In this document: positions 53,863-61,453 of the stretch, one piece after another
Position numbering within the stretch: the first letter of the stretch is position 1
How the letters are laid out: the number at the start of each line of letters is the position of its first letter
Source: Candidatus Woesearchaeota archaeon
GTDB lineage: Archaea > Nanobdellota > Nanobdellia > Woesearchaeales > 21-14-0-10-32-9
Reading direction: 5' to 3'
DNA: 64,000 nt
NCBI GenBank assembly: GCA_020854775.1
Contig: JAHKLZ010000009.1
Span: 1-64,000, forward strand
Notes under the pieces: model-generated
The model's input: the letters and a program-made list of their open reading frames with translations, nothing else
Databases searched by the model: none
Told to the model about the DNA's origin: nothing
Program-made: the position numbers and the translations under genes

Positions 53863-55441
53863 CGTAATATGTTTTATCAAATTCTTTTTTGTTTTTTTTA
53901 ATCCAATTTAAAATCTCGTTATTTGTCTCTTTACTTGTATAAGGAGACATAGGATATAATTTAAATGTTCTGATTTTATAACGACTCGATAGTGAGAAAA
54001 CCCATTGGTTTTTGTTATTATTTTTGTTTAAATATTTATAAAATTCTCTTTGATAATTATTTATTTGTTCTTGTTTAGATTCATCAAAACATAACATTTT
54101 TTTAAAATTCATTTTATTATTAAAAGGATTTATAACAAATAATGTGCACCAGCCTAGAGCATGATCGTTACATGAAACAAAAGTTTTATCTTTTCTTAAT
54201 TTCTCTCTTAAATCTTCAGCCACATCAATGTAGTTGCCTATTAAATATTGAAATCCTTTTATTCCTAAAGAAGATAATGAAATATATGCCGAAACGGGCC
54301 CTATTGCGCTTCTAGATGTTTCTAAAGTATATTGTCCAGGGGAATAACCTGAAATCTCAAAAGATTGAGCTGTTGCTCCTCTTGAACCTTCTGCAACGTA
54401 TTTTATATCTGTTTTATTTTTTAACATGAAAACACTCGAAATATACTGGGTAAACCCGGTTTTATGAAAGTCTACTCCGAATGAATCTGCATATTTTAAT
54501 TGTTTTATTTTAGTATTCATAATTTTTATTTTTTTAAGACTTTTTTTTGAAAAAGATAAAGGATTTTTTGAGAAATCATATTGGTTGAACATCAAAAAAA
54601 CCCAACCGCTTACTGCATCAACATGAATATGTGGTTTATAATCAAGATTGTATTCTTTATAGATTTTCTCTCTGATTTTGTAAACTTTATAAATAGGATC
54701 GACAGAATAGTCATAAGATTCTCCACCATTTAAAATAATACTTCCAATTTTTTTACCTTTTTTTATCGCTTTTATCATTTCACGTTCTAAATCCGCAGGA
54801 CATATTACTCCATTATGAGTTTTTAAAACTATGTCGTTATTGATGCCCACTCCGAGCCAATCACAAGAAGTTCTGTGACAAGAATGTGTTTCTTCATTGT
54901 CTATAAAAACTATATTTTTTACACCTTCAAGAGAAGCATTAGGTTGACTTTTATTTAGTCCAATTTTCATACCATAAAGATTTGTTCCTGTTCCTCCAAA
55001 CGTAAATATGCCTAATGATTTTTTTTCATTCCAATTAACTAAATTACTAATAAATTTAGTTAAGTCTTTTTCTAGTTCTAATAAATTTCCACAACCAATT
55101 TCAGTTACTAAAGTTGGATTTAACATATCAATTAAGACTTGAGAAGAGATACTTGGCAAAATAGGAGGTGGTGTGACATTAAATTGTGTTCTTGTAGAAC
55201 GCCAAATCAAACAATTATTTAAATAATATTGTAAATTTGAAAAAACTTTTTTCAAATCTTGTGGTTCTTCAATATTAAAAATTTTGTTGTTGTTTGTTAC
55301 TAATCTAGGGGAGTTTTTATTTAAGTGTTTAGAATATATTGAATTTATGAAGTTTAACTGCCTTTTTATTTCATCAATATTTAAAGAATTTTCTTCTCCA
55401 AATAGTTGTTTTATTAAAGTTTTATTAACTTTTTTTGACAT
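53834..55441 (-). CDS. PLP-dependent group II amino-acid decarboxylase-like enzyme
   Basis: 535 aa. PLP Lys in DFHKTGFTQY, the upstream HVDAVSGW (Asp-Ala contact to PLP), HSCHRTSCDWLG and SAIGPVSAYISLSSLG match the glutamate/tyrosine/aromatic decarboxylase group. Substrate is not clear; the N-terminal 100 residues are diverged. GGAGG lies 13 nt before the ATG and a TTTATAAATA promoter element is about 29 nt before it. It forms a unit with the overlapping nucleotidyltransferase. A decarboxylase beside TrpRS suggests tryptophan-related amines, but this is not shown. Confidence 0.75.
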   Translation of the reverse strand: MSKKVNKTLIKQLFGEENSLNIDEIKRQLNFINSIYSKHLNKNSPRLVTNNNKIFNIEEPQDLKKVFSNLQYYLNNCLIWRSTRTQFNVTPPPILPSISSQVLIDMLNPTLVTEIGCGNLLELEKDLTKFISNLVNWNEKKSLGIFTFGGTGTNLYGMKIGLNKSQPNASLEGVKNIVFIDNEETHSCHRTSCDWLGVGINNDIVLKTHNGVICPADLEREMIKAIKKGKKIGSIILNGGESYDYSVDPIYKVYKIREKIYKEYNLDYKPHIHVDAVSGWVFLMFNQYDFSKNPLSFSKKSLKKIKIMNTKIKQLKYADSFGVDFHKTGFTQYISSVFMLKNKTDIKYVAEGSRGATAQSFEISGYSPGQYTLETSRSAIGPVSAYISLSSLGIKGFQYLIGNYIDVAEDLREKLRKDKTFVSCNDHALGWCTLFVINPFNNKMNFKKMLCFDESKQEQINNYQREFYKYLNKNNNKNQWVFSLSSRYKIRTFKLYPMSPYTSKETNNEILNWIKKNKKEFDKTYYDETNKHFFK

Positions 55442-55501
55442 TAAGTTATAGAGCCTCCTGAGTATTTATAAAGATTGTTTGTTAAAACTCGGAAATTTTG
55501 C

Positions 55502-55536
<35 letters not shown>

Positions 55537-55600
55537 TATTATAAATAATACGCGCAGTATTTTTTTGGTTACTTTTTTTGAAAATTTTGTTATTGTTTGC

Positions 55601-55643
55601 TTGAATTCTAGGTCTGTAATGTTTTTGACTTGATAGAATTCAA
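55601..55643. repeat. 10-bp inverted repeat, 23-nt loop (hairpin A)
   Basis: TTGAATTCTA (55601-55610) and TAGAATTCAA (55634-55643) pair perfectly. Inside the loop GGTC and GACT can pair further, leaving a 3-nt bulge. Structured RNA or DNA element of unknown role. Confidence 0.7.
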
Positions 55644-55719
55644 CGTATTGGTCTTTGTCATTCGTTTAATTAATGTGATGTGTTTTTTTATGTAAGAATG
55701 TTTGTAATAAAAAAATAAT

Positions 55720-55763
55720 AATTACGCACCATGGTTGGAGAGGTTTTTCAATAGTGCGTAATT
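55720..55763 (-). terminator. 10-bp inverted repeat, 24-nt loop (hairpin B), possible terminator
   Basis: AATTACGCAC (55720-55729) and GTGCGTAATT (55754-55763) pair perfectly. It lies 13 nt beyond the stop of the microgene on the minus strand, and minus-strand sequence after it is T-rich, so it could end that transcript. The long loop is not typical of a simple terminator. Confidence 0.5.
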
Positions 55764-55776
55764 TATTATAAAAAAA

Positions 55777-55854
55777 TTAGTTATGATTGCATCCACAACT
55801 ATTTACGCGTTCATCTTTTTTGTTTAATTCTTTTTTTGTCTTTTTTTCATTCAT
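55777..55854 (-). CDS. 25-residue Cys/His microprotein
   Basis: Encodes MNEKKTKKELNKKDERVNSC followed by GCNHN, so 25 aa with a basic helix-like part and a terminal CGC-x-H cluster. Support is the ribosome site GGAGGT 6 nt before the ATG, a TATA-like element 47 nt upstream that is part of a 26-nt block shared with the nitroreductase gene (55901-55926 and 56662-56687), and a hairpin after the stop. Too short for ordinary ORF calling. Might bind metal or act as a modified peptide; unproven. Confidence 0.6.
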   Translation of the reverse strand: MNEKKTKKELNKKDERVNSCGCNHN

Positions 55855-55900
55855 TTTAGCACCTCCGTGTGCTTATAATAATTATGTTGTTTAACGCACG

Positions 55901-55926
55901 TTTATAATTAACCTCGCATTATCAAA
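55901..55926 (-). promoter_or_regulatory. Shared promoter block, copy 1
   Basis: Twenty-six positions matching 23 of the block at 56662-56687. On the minus strand it contains TTTGATAAT, three variable bases, AGGTTA and the TATA element ATTATAAA. It would start transcription near 55876-55880, 20-25 nt before the microgene. Confidence 0.65.
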
Positions 55927-55962
55927 TTTTATACTAAAAAAACTTTGTTTTTTTGTATCCTT

Positions 55963-56037
55963 AAAATTTGCCTTTTAAGAAAGTGTTCAGTCATACCCTG
56001 TCATTTAGGTCGGGGTTGAACACTTTCGGCAAATTTT
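55963..56037. promoter_or_regulatory. Long double-stem hairpin after the nitroreductase gene (hairpin C)
   Basis: Outer stem AAAATTTGCC (55963-55972) with GGCAAATTTT (56028-56037); inner stem AAAGTGTTCA (55980-55989) with TGAACACTTT (56017-56026), plus ACCC/GGGT in a 27-nt loop. It begins at the nitroreductase stop codon, so it may be a terminator or RNA stability element for that mRNA, or part of a separate small RNA. Confidence 0.65.
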
Positions 56038-56624
56038 CATGATTTTGAAGTTTGCTTTGCGAATTCGCTTTCAAACACGAGTTCTTTTAACAGTTTTCTA
56101 TCTGAGTAAACTTCGCCTTTCTGCATTCTCTCAGGAATAACATCTAAAGATGCGTGTTTTCCGATTGCAATCATTGCCTCTATGTGATAGTCATCAGGTA
56201 AATTTATGACTTTTCTTGCTCGTTCATAATCAAATCCTGCCATTCCGTGAGTAATTAAACCATTCATAGATGCTTGCAATGCTAATGACATCCACGCAGA
56301 TCCTGTATCAAATGAGTGTGTTGGATTAGGTTCTCCTTCATCATTTGTTTTTTTAGATGCAACAATAACTAGTGCTGCTGCATTTTTGCTCCACATCTGG
56401 TTGAATTCCGCTAATAAATTAAAAAATTCGCTCCATGCAAGGGTTCCATTCATTGCATATATGAATCGCCATGGTTGGATGTTGCTTGCTGAAGGAGACC
56501 ATTTTGCTGCTTCAAATAGAGTCATTATTTCTTCTTTTGTTACATCTTTTGATATTGCTCTAGGCGACCATCTATTTAAAAAAATAGGATTTATGTTGTG
56601 TTCTGTTTTTCTTGTATTTTTCAT
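56037..56624 (-). CDS. Nitroreductase-family flavoprotein
   Basis: 195 aa. FMN-binding RWSPRAISKD and WSPSASNIQPWRF match the nitroreductase fold, and the C-terminal GKHASLDVIPERMQKG is its closing arm. Uses NAD(P)H and FMN to reduce nitro, quinone or flavin substrates. Ribosome site GAGGT lies 9 nt before the ATG, with the shared promoter block 38 nt upstream. Its stop sits at the base of hairpin C. It would consume NADPH made by the neighbouring operon (inference). Confidence 0.88.
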   Translation of the reverse strand: MKNTRKTEHNINPIFLNRWSPRAISKDVTKEEIMTLFEAAKWSPSASNIQPWRFIYAMNGTLAWSEFFNLLAEFNQMWSKNAAALVIVASKKTNDEGEPNPTHSFDTGSAWMSLALQASMNGLITHGMAGFDYERARKVINLPDDYHIEAMIAIGKHASLDVIPERMQKGEVYSDRKLLKELVFESEFAKQTSKS

Positions 56625-56661
56625 TTTATTTACCTCTATTACTAGAAATGTACTTGTGGCA

Positions 56662-56687
56662 TTTATAATTAACCTTATATTATCAAA
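56662..56687 (-). promoter_or_regulatory. Shared promoter block, copy 2
   Basis: Second copy of the block at 55901-55926 (23 of 26 positions). It places a TATA element at the same distance from the nitroreductase start and indicates joint control with the microgene. Confidence 0.65.
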
Positions 56688-56736
56688 AGTTTCTTTTGAA
56701 TAAGGTTTTGTTTTAAAAAGAAGTTATTAATATATA

Positions 56737-56764
56737 AGTTAGAAATTTCAAGTTAGAAATTTCT
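56737..56764. repeat. Tandem 14-bp direct repeat, operator-like
   Basis: AGTTAGAAATTTCA followed directly by AGTTAGAAATTTCT, each with a palindromic GAAATTTC core. It lies about 50-75 nt upstream of the nitroreductase TATA element, suited to an activator or repressor site. Confidence 0.6.
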
Positions 56765-56905
56765 CATTTAAAAAAATCTTTATCAATATATTTTTTTGGT
56801 TGTAAACTTTTTTTTAGGTTTATTCTTTTGAGATTCGTGTTTTAATAAATTGTTTAGTTATATTTATTTAATTAAAATTTGAACATTCAAAGCAATTTCT
56901 TAATT

Positions 56906-58231
56906 TTACAAACTCGGCCCTGTACTTGTAGGAGCATATATTATTGGCTTAATGTCTTTATTTTTTATAGTTGATATTATTTTATCTGTTAATCGCCATG
57001 CAACATCTATTTCTTTATCACACATAAATATTTTTTTATTTCCAAGTAAACATTCTTTTAGTATGACTTCGTAGCCTTCAGGGGAGTTTGCTTTAAATTC
57101 GCATGTTGGGCAAAATGTCATTTTTACAGGAGTCAAATTCATTTTCTCTCCTAAAAGCGCTGTATTCATTGTAAGTTCAACATTTTGTAAAGGTTGAATG
57201 TGTAAAAATAATTTGTTTGGCGCAGAACCAATATCGCAGTATAAAGTGCATGGTTCTTTTTTGAACTCTATTTCTATGTATGCTTTTTTCTCTTTTAGCA
57301 TTTTTCCTGTTCGAAGAATCATCTCTGTACCTTTCCATCTTTTTGTTTTTGAGTGTAATTTTAATTCGACAAATGTTTCTGTTTTTGATTCTGGATTAAT
57401 GTTTTTGACTTCTTCTTGATATCCTGCGTATTGTCCTGTAATAATTTCTTCTTTAAAGAAAAGTTTTTGGATGGCTTCGATTTTAGATTTCTTGAAGTCA
57501 TTTTCATCTAGGCTTTTTGGAGGTTCCATGAGTATGAGTGATAATGTTTGAAGTAGATGATTTTGTACCATGTCTTTTATGGCGCCTGAATCGTCATAAT
57601 ATCCTAGTCTGTTACCAACACCTAGTTCTTCATCAACAACTATTTTTATTCTGTTTATAGATTTTGAATTCCACACACTTTCAAATAAAGGATTTGAAAA
57701 TCTTAGTCTTAAAATATTTTCTATTGTTTCTTTTGCTAAGTAATGGTCTGCTCTGTATATTTGTTCTTCTGTAAAATATTTTTTTAAAGAAGCATTCAAT
57801 TTTTTAGATGATTTTAGGTCATATCCGAATGGTTTTTCAGCGATTATTCTTGTGAATCCTTTGCCATTTATGCAACAAGAATGAATACTTTTTGCTATGG
57901 TTTCAAACAGCTTGTAACTTGTTGATAGATAATATAATCTCCCATCTATTGTTGTATCTTCTATGCTTGCTAGTTTATTTTTTAAGTTGTTTAATGATCC
58001 TTCCTTCTCTATGTCGGCGATAAAATAGTTTATAGTCATATTCTTTGCTATTTCTTTTTCTTGTAAGAGAAAATTTTTATATTCTTCTTCAGTATATGTT
58101 CTTCGTCCAATGCCAAGGACGTTTATCTTAAAATCAGCATTATTCTTCGCAATAGAATTTATGGCTGGGATAAGTTTTCTTTTAGCTAAATCTCCAGTTC
58201 CACCAAATATTATTATTGTATAGTTCTTCAT
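56906..58231 (-). CDS. zwf: Glucose-6-phosphate dehydrogenase
   Basis: First step of the oxidative pentose phosphate pathway: G6P to 6-phosphogluconolactone with NADP reduction. 441 aa, a little under the bacterial about 490. Rossmann motif FGGTGDLAKRKLIPA at 9-23 and active-site RADHYLAKE (the family R-I/A-D-H-Y-L-G/A-K-E, with the catalytic His nearby) are present. EKPFGYDL is also conserved. It is the third gene of gnd-pgl-zwf (36 nt after pgl). Bacterial-type Zwf is rare in archaea, so transfer is likely. Confidence 0.95.
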   Translation of the reverse strand: MKNYTIIIFGGTGDLAKRKLIPAINSIAKNNADFKINVLGIGRRTYTEEEYKNFLLQEKEIAKNMTINYFIADIEKEGSLNNLKNKLASIEDTTIDGRLYYLSTSYKLFETIAKSIHSCCINGKGFTRIIAEKPFGYDLKSSKKLNASLKKYFTEEQIYRADHYLAKETIENILRLRFSNPLFESVWNSKSINRIKIVVDEELGVGNRLGYYDDSGAIKDMVQNHLLQTLSLILMEPPKSLDENDFKKSKIEAIQKLFFKEEIITGQYAGYQEEVKNINPESKTETFVELKLHSKTKRWKGTEMILRTGKMLKEKKAYIEIEFKKEPCTLYCDIGSAPNKLFLHIQPLQNVELTMNTALLGEKMNLTPVKMTFCPTCEFKANSPEGYEVILKECLLGNKKIFMCDKEIDVAWRLTDKIISTIKNKDIKPIIYAPTSTGPSL

Positions 58232-58266
58232 CTTAGCGCCTCATCATAATTTTTTGTGTGTTTTAT

Positions 58267-58956
58267 TCATTGGTCTGTTAGGATTATTAACTCACTTATT
58301 TTTTGAAGTGTTTTTTCTGGTAACGACTTCTCAATTTGTTTATTGAGAAAATGTTTTAATGCATCTTTTTTTGATAATCCTGAAAAGATAACAATTCCAA
58401 GTTTTGTTTTAGATAGTAATGATGGTGTCGCTGTGAATCTTTCGCTTGGCGGTTTTGGTGAGTCATTAAAATAAGTGAATTTTTCATTTTCAGGGTAATT
58501 CTTGTTTGGAAATATTGCTCCGACGTGGTTGTCCTCTCCAGAGCTTAGTATCACGATATCAAAAAAGCCACCATACTTATTTAATTCTTTTTCATACTCG
58601 TTCTTTGCAGAATTAGCATCAAGACTAGTATTTACAGGATGTATGTTTTCTTCAGTAATTTGCCCTTTATTTATCAATTCATTTAATAAGTGTTTTCTTA
58701 AGAGATGATAATTACTTTCTTTATCTTCGTGCGGGACGTTGCGTTCATCAACTAAAAAAAAATGTACTTTAGTCCATTCTGGTAATTCCTTTTTTGCTAA
58801 TAATTCATATATTCTTGATACACTGCGACCTCCTACTAATCCAATTGTTATGAATTTTTTTTGTTCTCCTAATAATTTAAGTGCGGATACTATGATGTCT
58901 GCTCCTTTTTCAGATAGTTCGTTTTCATTATTAACTTTTATTAATTTCATCTTCAT
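58267..58956 (-). CDS. pgl: 6-Phosphogluconolactonase
   Basis: 229 aa from ATG 58956 (an ATG two codons later is also possible); the longer frame to 59010 overlaps gnd. SugarP-isomerase-like fold: IGLVGGRSVSRIYELL phosphate loop, FFLVDERNVPHEDKESNY and GEDNHVGAIFPN match 6-phosphogluconolactonase. It hydrolyses the product of Zwf. Lies between gnd and zwf. Confidence 0.9.
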   Translation of the reverse strand: MKMKLIKVNNENELSEKGADIIVSALKLLGEQKKFITIGLVGGRSVSRIYELLAKKELPEWTKVHFFLVDERNVPHEDKESNYHLLRKHLLNELINKGQITEENIHPVNTSLDANSAKNEYEKELNKYGGFFDIVILSSGEDNHVGAIFPNKNYPENEKFTYFNDSPKPPSERFTATPSLLSKTKLGIVIFSGLSKKDALKHFLNKQIEKSLPEKTLQKISELIILTDQ

Positions 58957-58969
58957 CAAGTTTTTCCTT

Positions 58970-59872
58970 TCATTTTTTCTTTGTAATGCCGTGGCCACCG
59001 AACTCGTCACGAATTACTGCGACGACTTTAGTTCCATAATTCTTTTTTGTTTCAGAGTCGTATCTTACTTGAAGGCTTTGTGCGATTACAGGTATTGATA
59101 CATTATGTTTTTTTGCATCTTCAACGGCCCATTTTCCCTCTCCGCTATTAGGAATAAATCCATCAACATCTTCAAGTCCGGGGTTGTGTTTTAATCCAAG
59201 ATTTGTCATTTCCATTAAGAAAGAGCGAATTATGCTTCCATTATTCCATACGTCTGTAAGTTTGATTTGATCAATATCTTGGAATGGTCCATTTTGTATC
59301 ATGTCGAGTCCTTCTCCTATTGCTTGCATCATACCATATTCTATGGCGTTATGAACCATTTTCACGTAGTGTCCTGCGCCATTATTTCCAAAATAGCCAT
59401 AACTGTTAGGGATGCACATGTCTTTTATTATTGGCTCTATCTTTTTGAAATTTTCTTTATCGCCGCCAACCATCATGCAATATCCTGTCTTTGCTGCTGC
59501 AAGGCCTCCTGATACGCCTACATCAACATAGTGTATATTTTTCTCTTTAAGCTCCTTTGCTCGTCTCATGGTTTCAGTATATTTACTATTTCCTCCATCT
59601 ATGATGATGTCTCCTGCATCTAAAAGCGGATTTATTTGAGTGATGACTTCATCAACTGATGTGTGTGGAATCATCAACCAAATTATTCTCGGTGCATCAA
59701 GTTTTTTTACCAAGTCATTATATGATTCTGAAGGAATTGCTCCTCTCTCTTCTGCGAGAAGTTTAACTTTGTCTTGTGATCTGTTAGCAACTACTACTTC
59801 GTGTCCTTTATCTAATAAGTGTTCTACCATGTGGTAGCCCATTTTTCCAAGTCCTATAAATCCTATTTTCAT
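58970..59872 (-). CDS. gnd: 6-Phosphogluconate dehydrogenase (decarboxylating), short type
   Basis: About 300 aa, the short NAD-type 6PGDH. Rossmann GFIGLGKMGYHM, cofactor loop ANRSQDK (no Lys/Arg-Arg pair typical of strict NADP, so NAD preference is likely), GGNSKYTETMRRAKE, VGVSGGLAAAKTGYCM and catalytic Lys-Asn KMVHNAIEYG. Start is ATG 59872 with AGGTGA 6 nt upstream; TTG/ATG at 59890 is too far. First gene of gnd-pgl-zwf. Confidence 0.93.
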   Translation of the reverse strand: MKIGFIGLGKMGYHMVEHLLDKGHEVVVANRSQDKVKLLAEERGAIPSESYNDLVKKLDAPRIIWLMIPHTSVDEVITQINPLLDAGDIIIDGGNSKYTETMRRAKELKEKNIHYVDVGVSGGLAAAKTGYCMMVGGDKENFKKIEPIIKDMCIPNSYGYFGNNGAGHYVKMVHNAIEYGMMQAIGEGLDMIQNGPFQDIDQIKLTDVWNNGSIIRSFLMEMTNLGLKHNPGLEDVDGFIPNSGEGKWAVEDAKKHNVSIPVIAQSLQVRYDSETKKNYGTKVVAVIRDEFGGHGITKKK

Positions 59873-59940
59873 TTTTTTCACCTGCGACATTTTTTTAAAT
59901 TTTAAACAAATTATTCTTAATTAAATTATCTTTAACTATT

Positions 59941-60582
59941 TTATTTATTATTCTTATTCACATAGCCTTTTAATAATAATTTGCCCATAGAAGATAATTT
60001 TATGTAAAGATTCTTGTTTACTGATTTCGTGTCGACTAATCTATGATACTTTAGGCCTTTATACTTATCCGTTCCATTTATATGATAAGATAATAAAGAT
60101 ATTGACATCTTTAATTTTTTTGCAACATCATTTAATGATTGATATTCTTCTTTATTTAATTCATTTAATATCTTCATCTTTATAGGGGTGATTTCATTAT
60201 AATAAGATAATTTCATTATAGGAAGTAAAACAATCATCTCTCCTGCAACATCGAATGCTTTAAGTCCATTTGCATATGATGCGCTAATTGATGCGCAAGT
60301 AGTTGTGTGATCTCCTGCGCCGACGTTAACTATTAATTGGTCGTTAGGATAAATTTGGCAAATGTCTGCGAATATTTCAAATACGCTCTCTAGCGGGTTT
60401 CCTTTTATTTGTTTTATCTCTGATGGGACTGTGAATTCAGCTAATTTACTTGATGTTTTTTTTGCTACATCAAATAATTCTGGTGTTGTTATTAAGATGA
60501 CTTTTTTTGTTGGAAATTCTTTCATGCCGATAAATAAAGGTTTCATGTTTCGTCCAACAGGTGCAATTAATATGTGGCTCAT
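59941..60582 (-). CDS. CARF-domain winged-helix regulator (Csa3/HFX_2341-like)
   Basis: 213 aa. Residues 1-125 form a Rossmann-like CARF domain: PVGRNMKPL at the first loop and VNVGAGDHTTTCAS in the position of the ligand-binding TGGT-like loop. Residues about 135-205 form a winged helix (LNDVAKKLKMSISLLSYHI). CARF proteins bind cyclic oligoadenylates or related nucleotides; here there is no CRISPR. It is 68 nt upstream of gnd and co-directional, so it may control the pentose phosphate operon. A TATATATAC box and GATAAT lie upstream. Confidence 0.72.
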   Translation of the reverse strand: MSHILIAPVGRNMKPLFIGMKEFPTKKVILITTPELFDVAKKTSSKLAEFTVPSEIKQIKGNPLESVFEIFADICQIYPNDQLIVNVGAGDHTTTCASISASYANGLKAFDVAGEMIVLLPIMKLSYYNEITPIKMKILNELNKEEYQSLNDVAKKLKMSISLLSYHINGTDKYKGLKYHRLVDTKSVNKNLYIKLSSMGKLLLKGYVNKNNK

Positions 60583-60736
60583 AAATATATAGAAAGTAAG
60601 AATAGTATATATACTTTGTTTTTATTATCAAAACAAACTTTTGAAGAAATAAAGTAAGGTTTAAGTAGTTTGTAAGCTTTCTTAATTTATCGAAACAATA
60701 TTTATTACATTATTTATTAAAAAAAGGTGATTTAAA

Positions 60737-61324
60737 ATGGAAAATAATAATATGAAAGTATTAATTTTTTATGGCTCAGTTAGAGAAACCAGACAAGGAA
60801 TAAACGCTGCAAGATTCATTGAAAATAAAATAAAAGAGAGAAAAATAAATGTTGAATTGATAGATCCTTTGGTTTATAATTTGCCGATGCTTGATAAAAT
60901 GCACAAAGAATACACAAAAGATAACGTTCCAAAAAAAATGGATGAACTATCAAAAAAAATACTTGATGCGGACGGGTTCATAATAGTAACTGGGGAGTAT
61001 AATCACAGCATCCCTCCTGCACTTAAGAACATGCTCGATCACTATCAAAGAGAGTATAATTTTAAGCCAAGTGCGATTGTAAGTTACTCTGCTGGAAGCT
61101 TTGGAGGTGTTAGATCCGCAGTTCATCTTCGAGCAATACTCGGCGAGCTCGGAATGTCATCAATACCATCTATGTTTCCTGTGCCTTTCGTGCAAGACGC
61201 ATTCACAGAAGAGGGTGTGCCTATAGATGAAAAATATAATTCGAGAATAAAAAGATTCCTTGATGAATTTGAATGGTATTTAAAAGCGCTTAAAGAACAA
61301 AGACTAAAAGGTACACCTTACTAA
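60737..61324 (+). CDS. NADPH-dependent FMN reductase
   Basis: 195 aa flavodoxin-like protein. FMN loop FYGSVRETRQGINA, GEYNHSIPPALKNMLDHYQ and YSAGSFGGVRSA match the NADPH-dependent FMN reductase family (SsuE/ArsH-related). Ribosome site AGGTGA lies 7 nt before the ATG. Divergent from the CARF regulator. With the nitroreductase it would use NADPH made by Zwf (inference). Last gene before the att-like tRNA remnant. Confidence 0.92.
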   Translation: MENNNMKVLIFYGSVRETRQGINAARFIENKIKERKINVELIDPLVYNLPMLDKMHKEYTKDNVPKKMDELSKKILDADGFIIVTGEYNHSIPPALKNMLDHYQREYNFKPSAIVSYSAGSFGGVRSAVHLRAILGELGMSSIPSMFPVPFVQDAFTEEGVPIDEKYNSRIKRFLDEFEWYLKALKEQRLKGTPY

Positions 61325-61354
61325 AAATAAGAATCAAATCAAAAAAGTCGGAGA

Positions 61355-61389
61355 TTTGAAATTGTAAGGTTAAAATCTCGCCTTGGGTG
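61355..61389 (+). repeat. Decayed tRNA-Ser 3' end (att-like site)
   Basis: Aligns with 49916-49949 of tRNA-Ser from the variable-arm TTTG to the discriminator: about 26 of 35 columns match, one 1-nt insertion, and most changes are transitions. There is no full tRNA here: no acceptor 5' arm and no anticodon arm upstream. Confidence 0.65.
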
Positions 61390-61453
61390 TCCTTTTTTCA
61401 GATTTTTTTTTTTAAGCAAGTTTTATATATTCTTTTTCTTTTTCTTTTTTTTT

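Larger units (their letters stand above)
56625..56905. other. Intergenic region upstream of nitroreductase
   Basis: No gene seen. It contains the shared promoter block (56662-56687) and a 14-bp tandem direct repeat (56737-56764), otherwise AT-rich. Confidence 0.7.

Noticed and set aside
59941-60582. CARF-type regulator as a sign of a CRISPR locus
   Set aside because: No repeat-spacer array and no cas gene is visible anywhere in the window.
61340-61395. A second, complete tRNA gene
   Set aside because: Only the variable-arm-to-3' part resembles tRNA-Ser; there is no 5' acceptor strand, D arm or anticodon arm.
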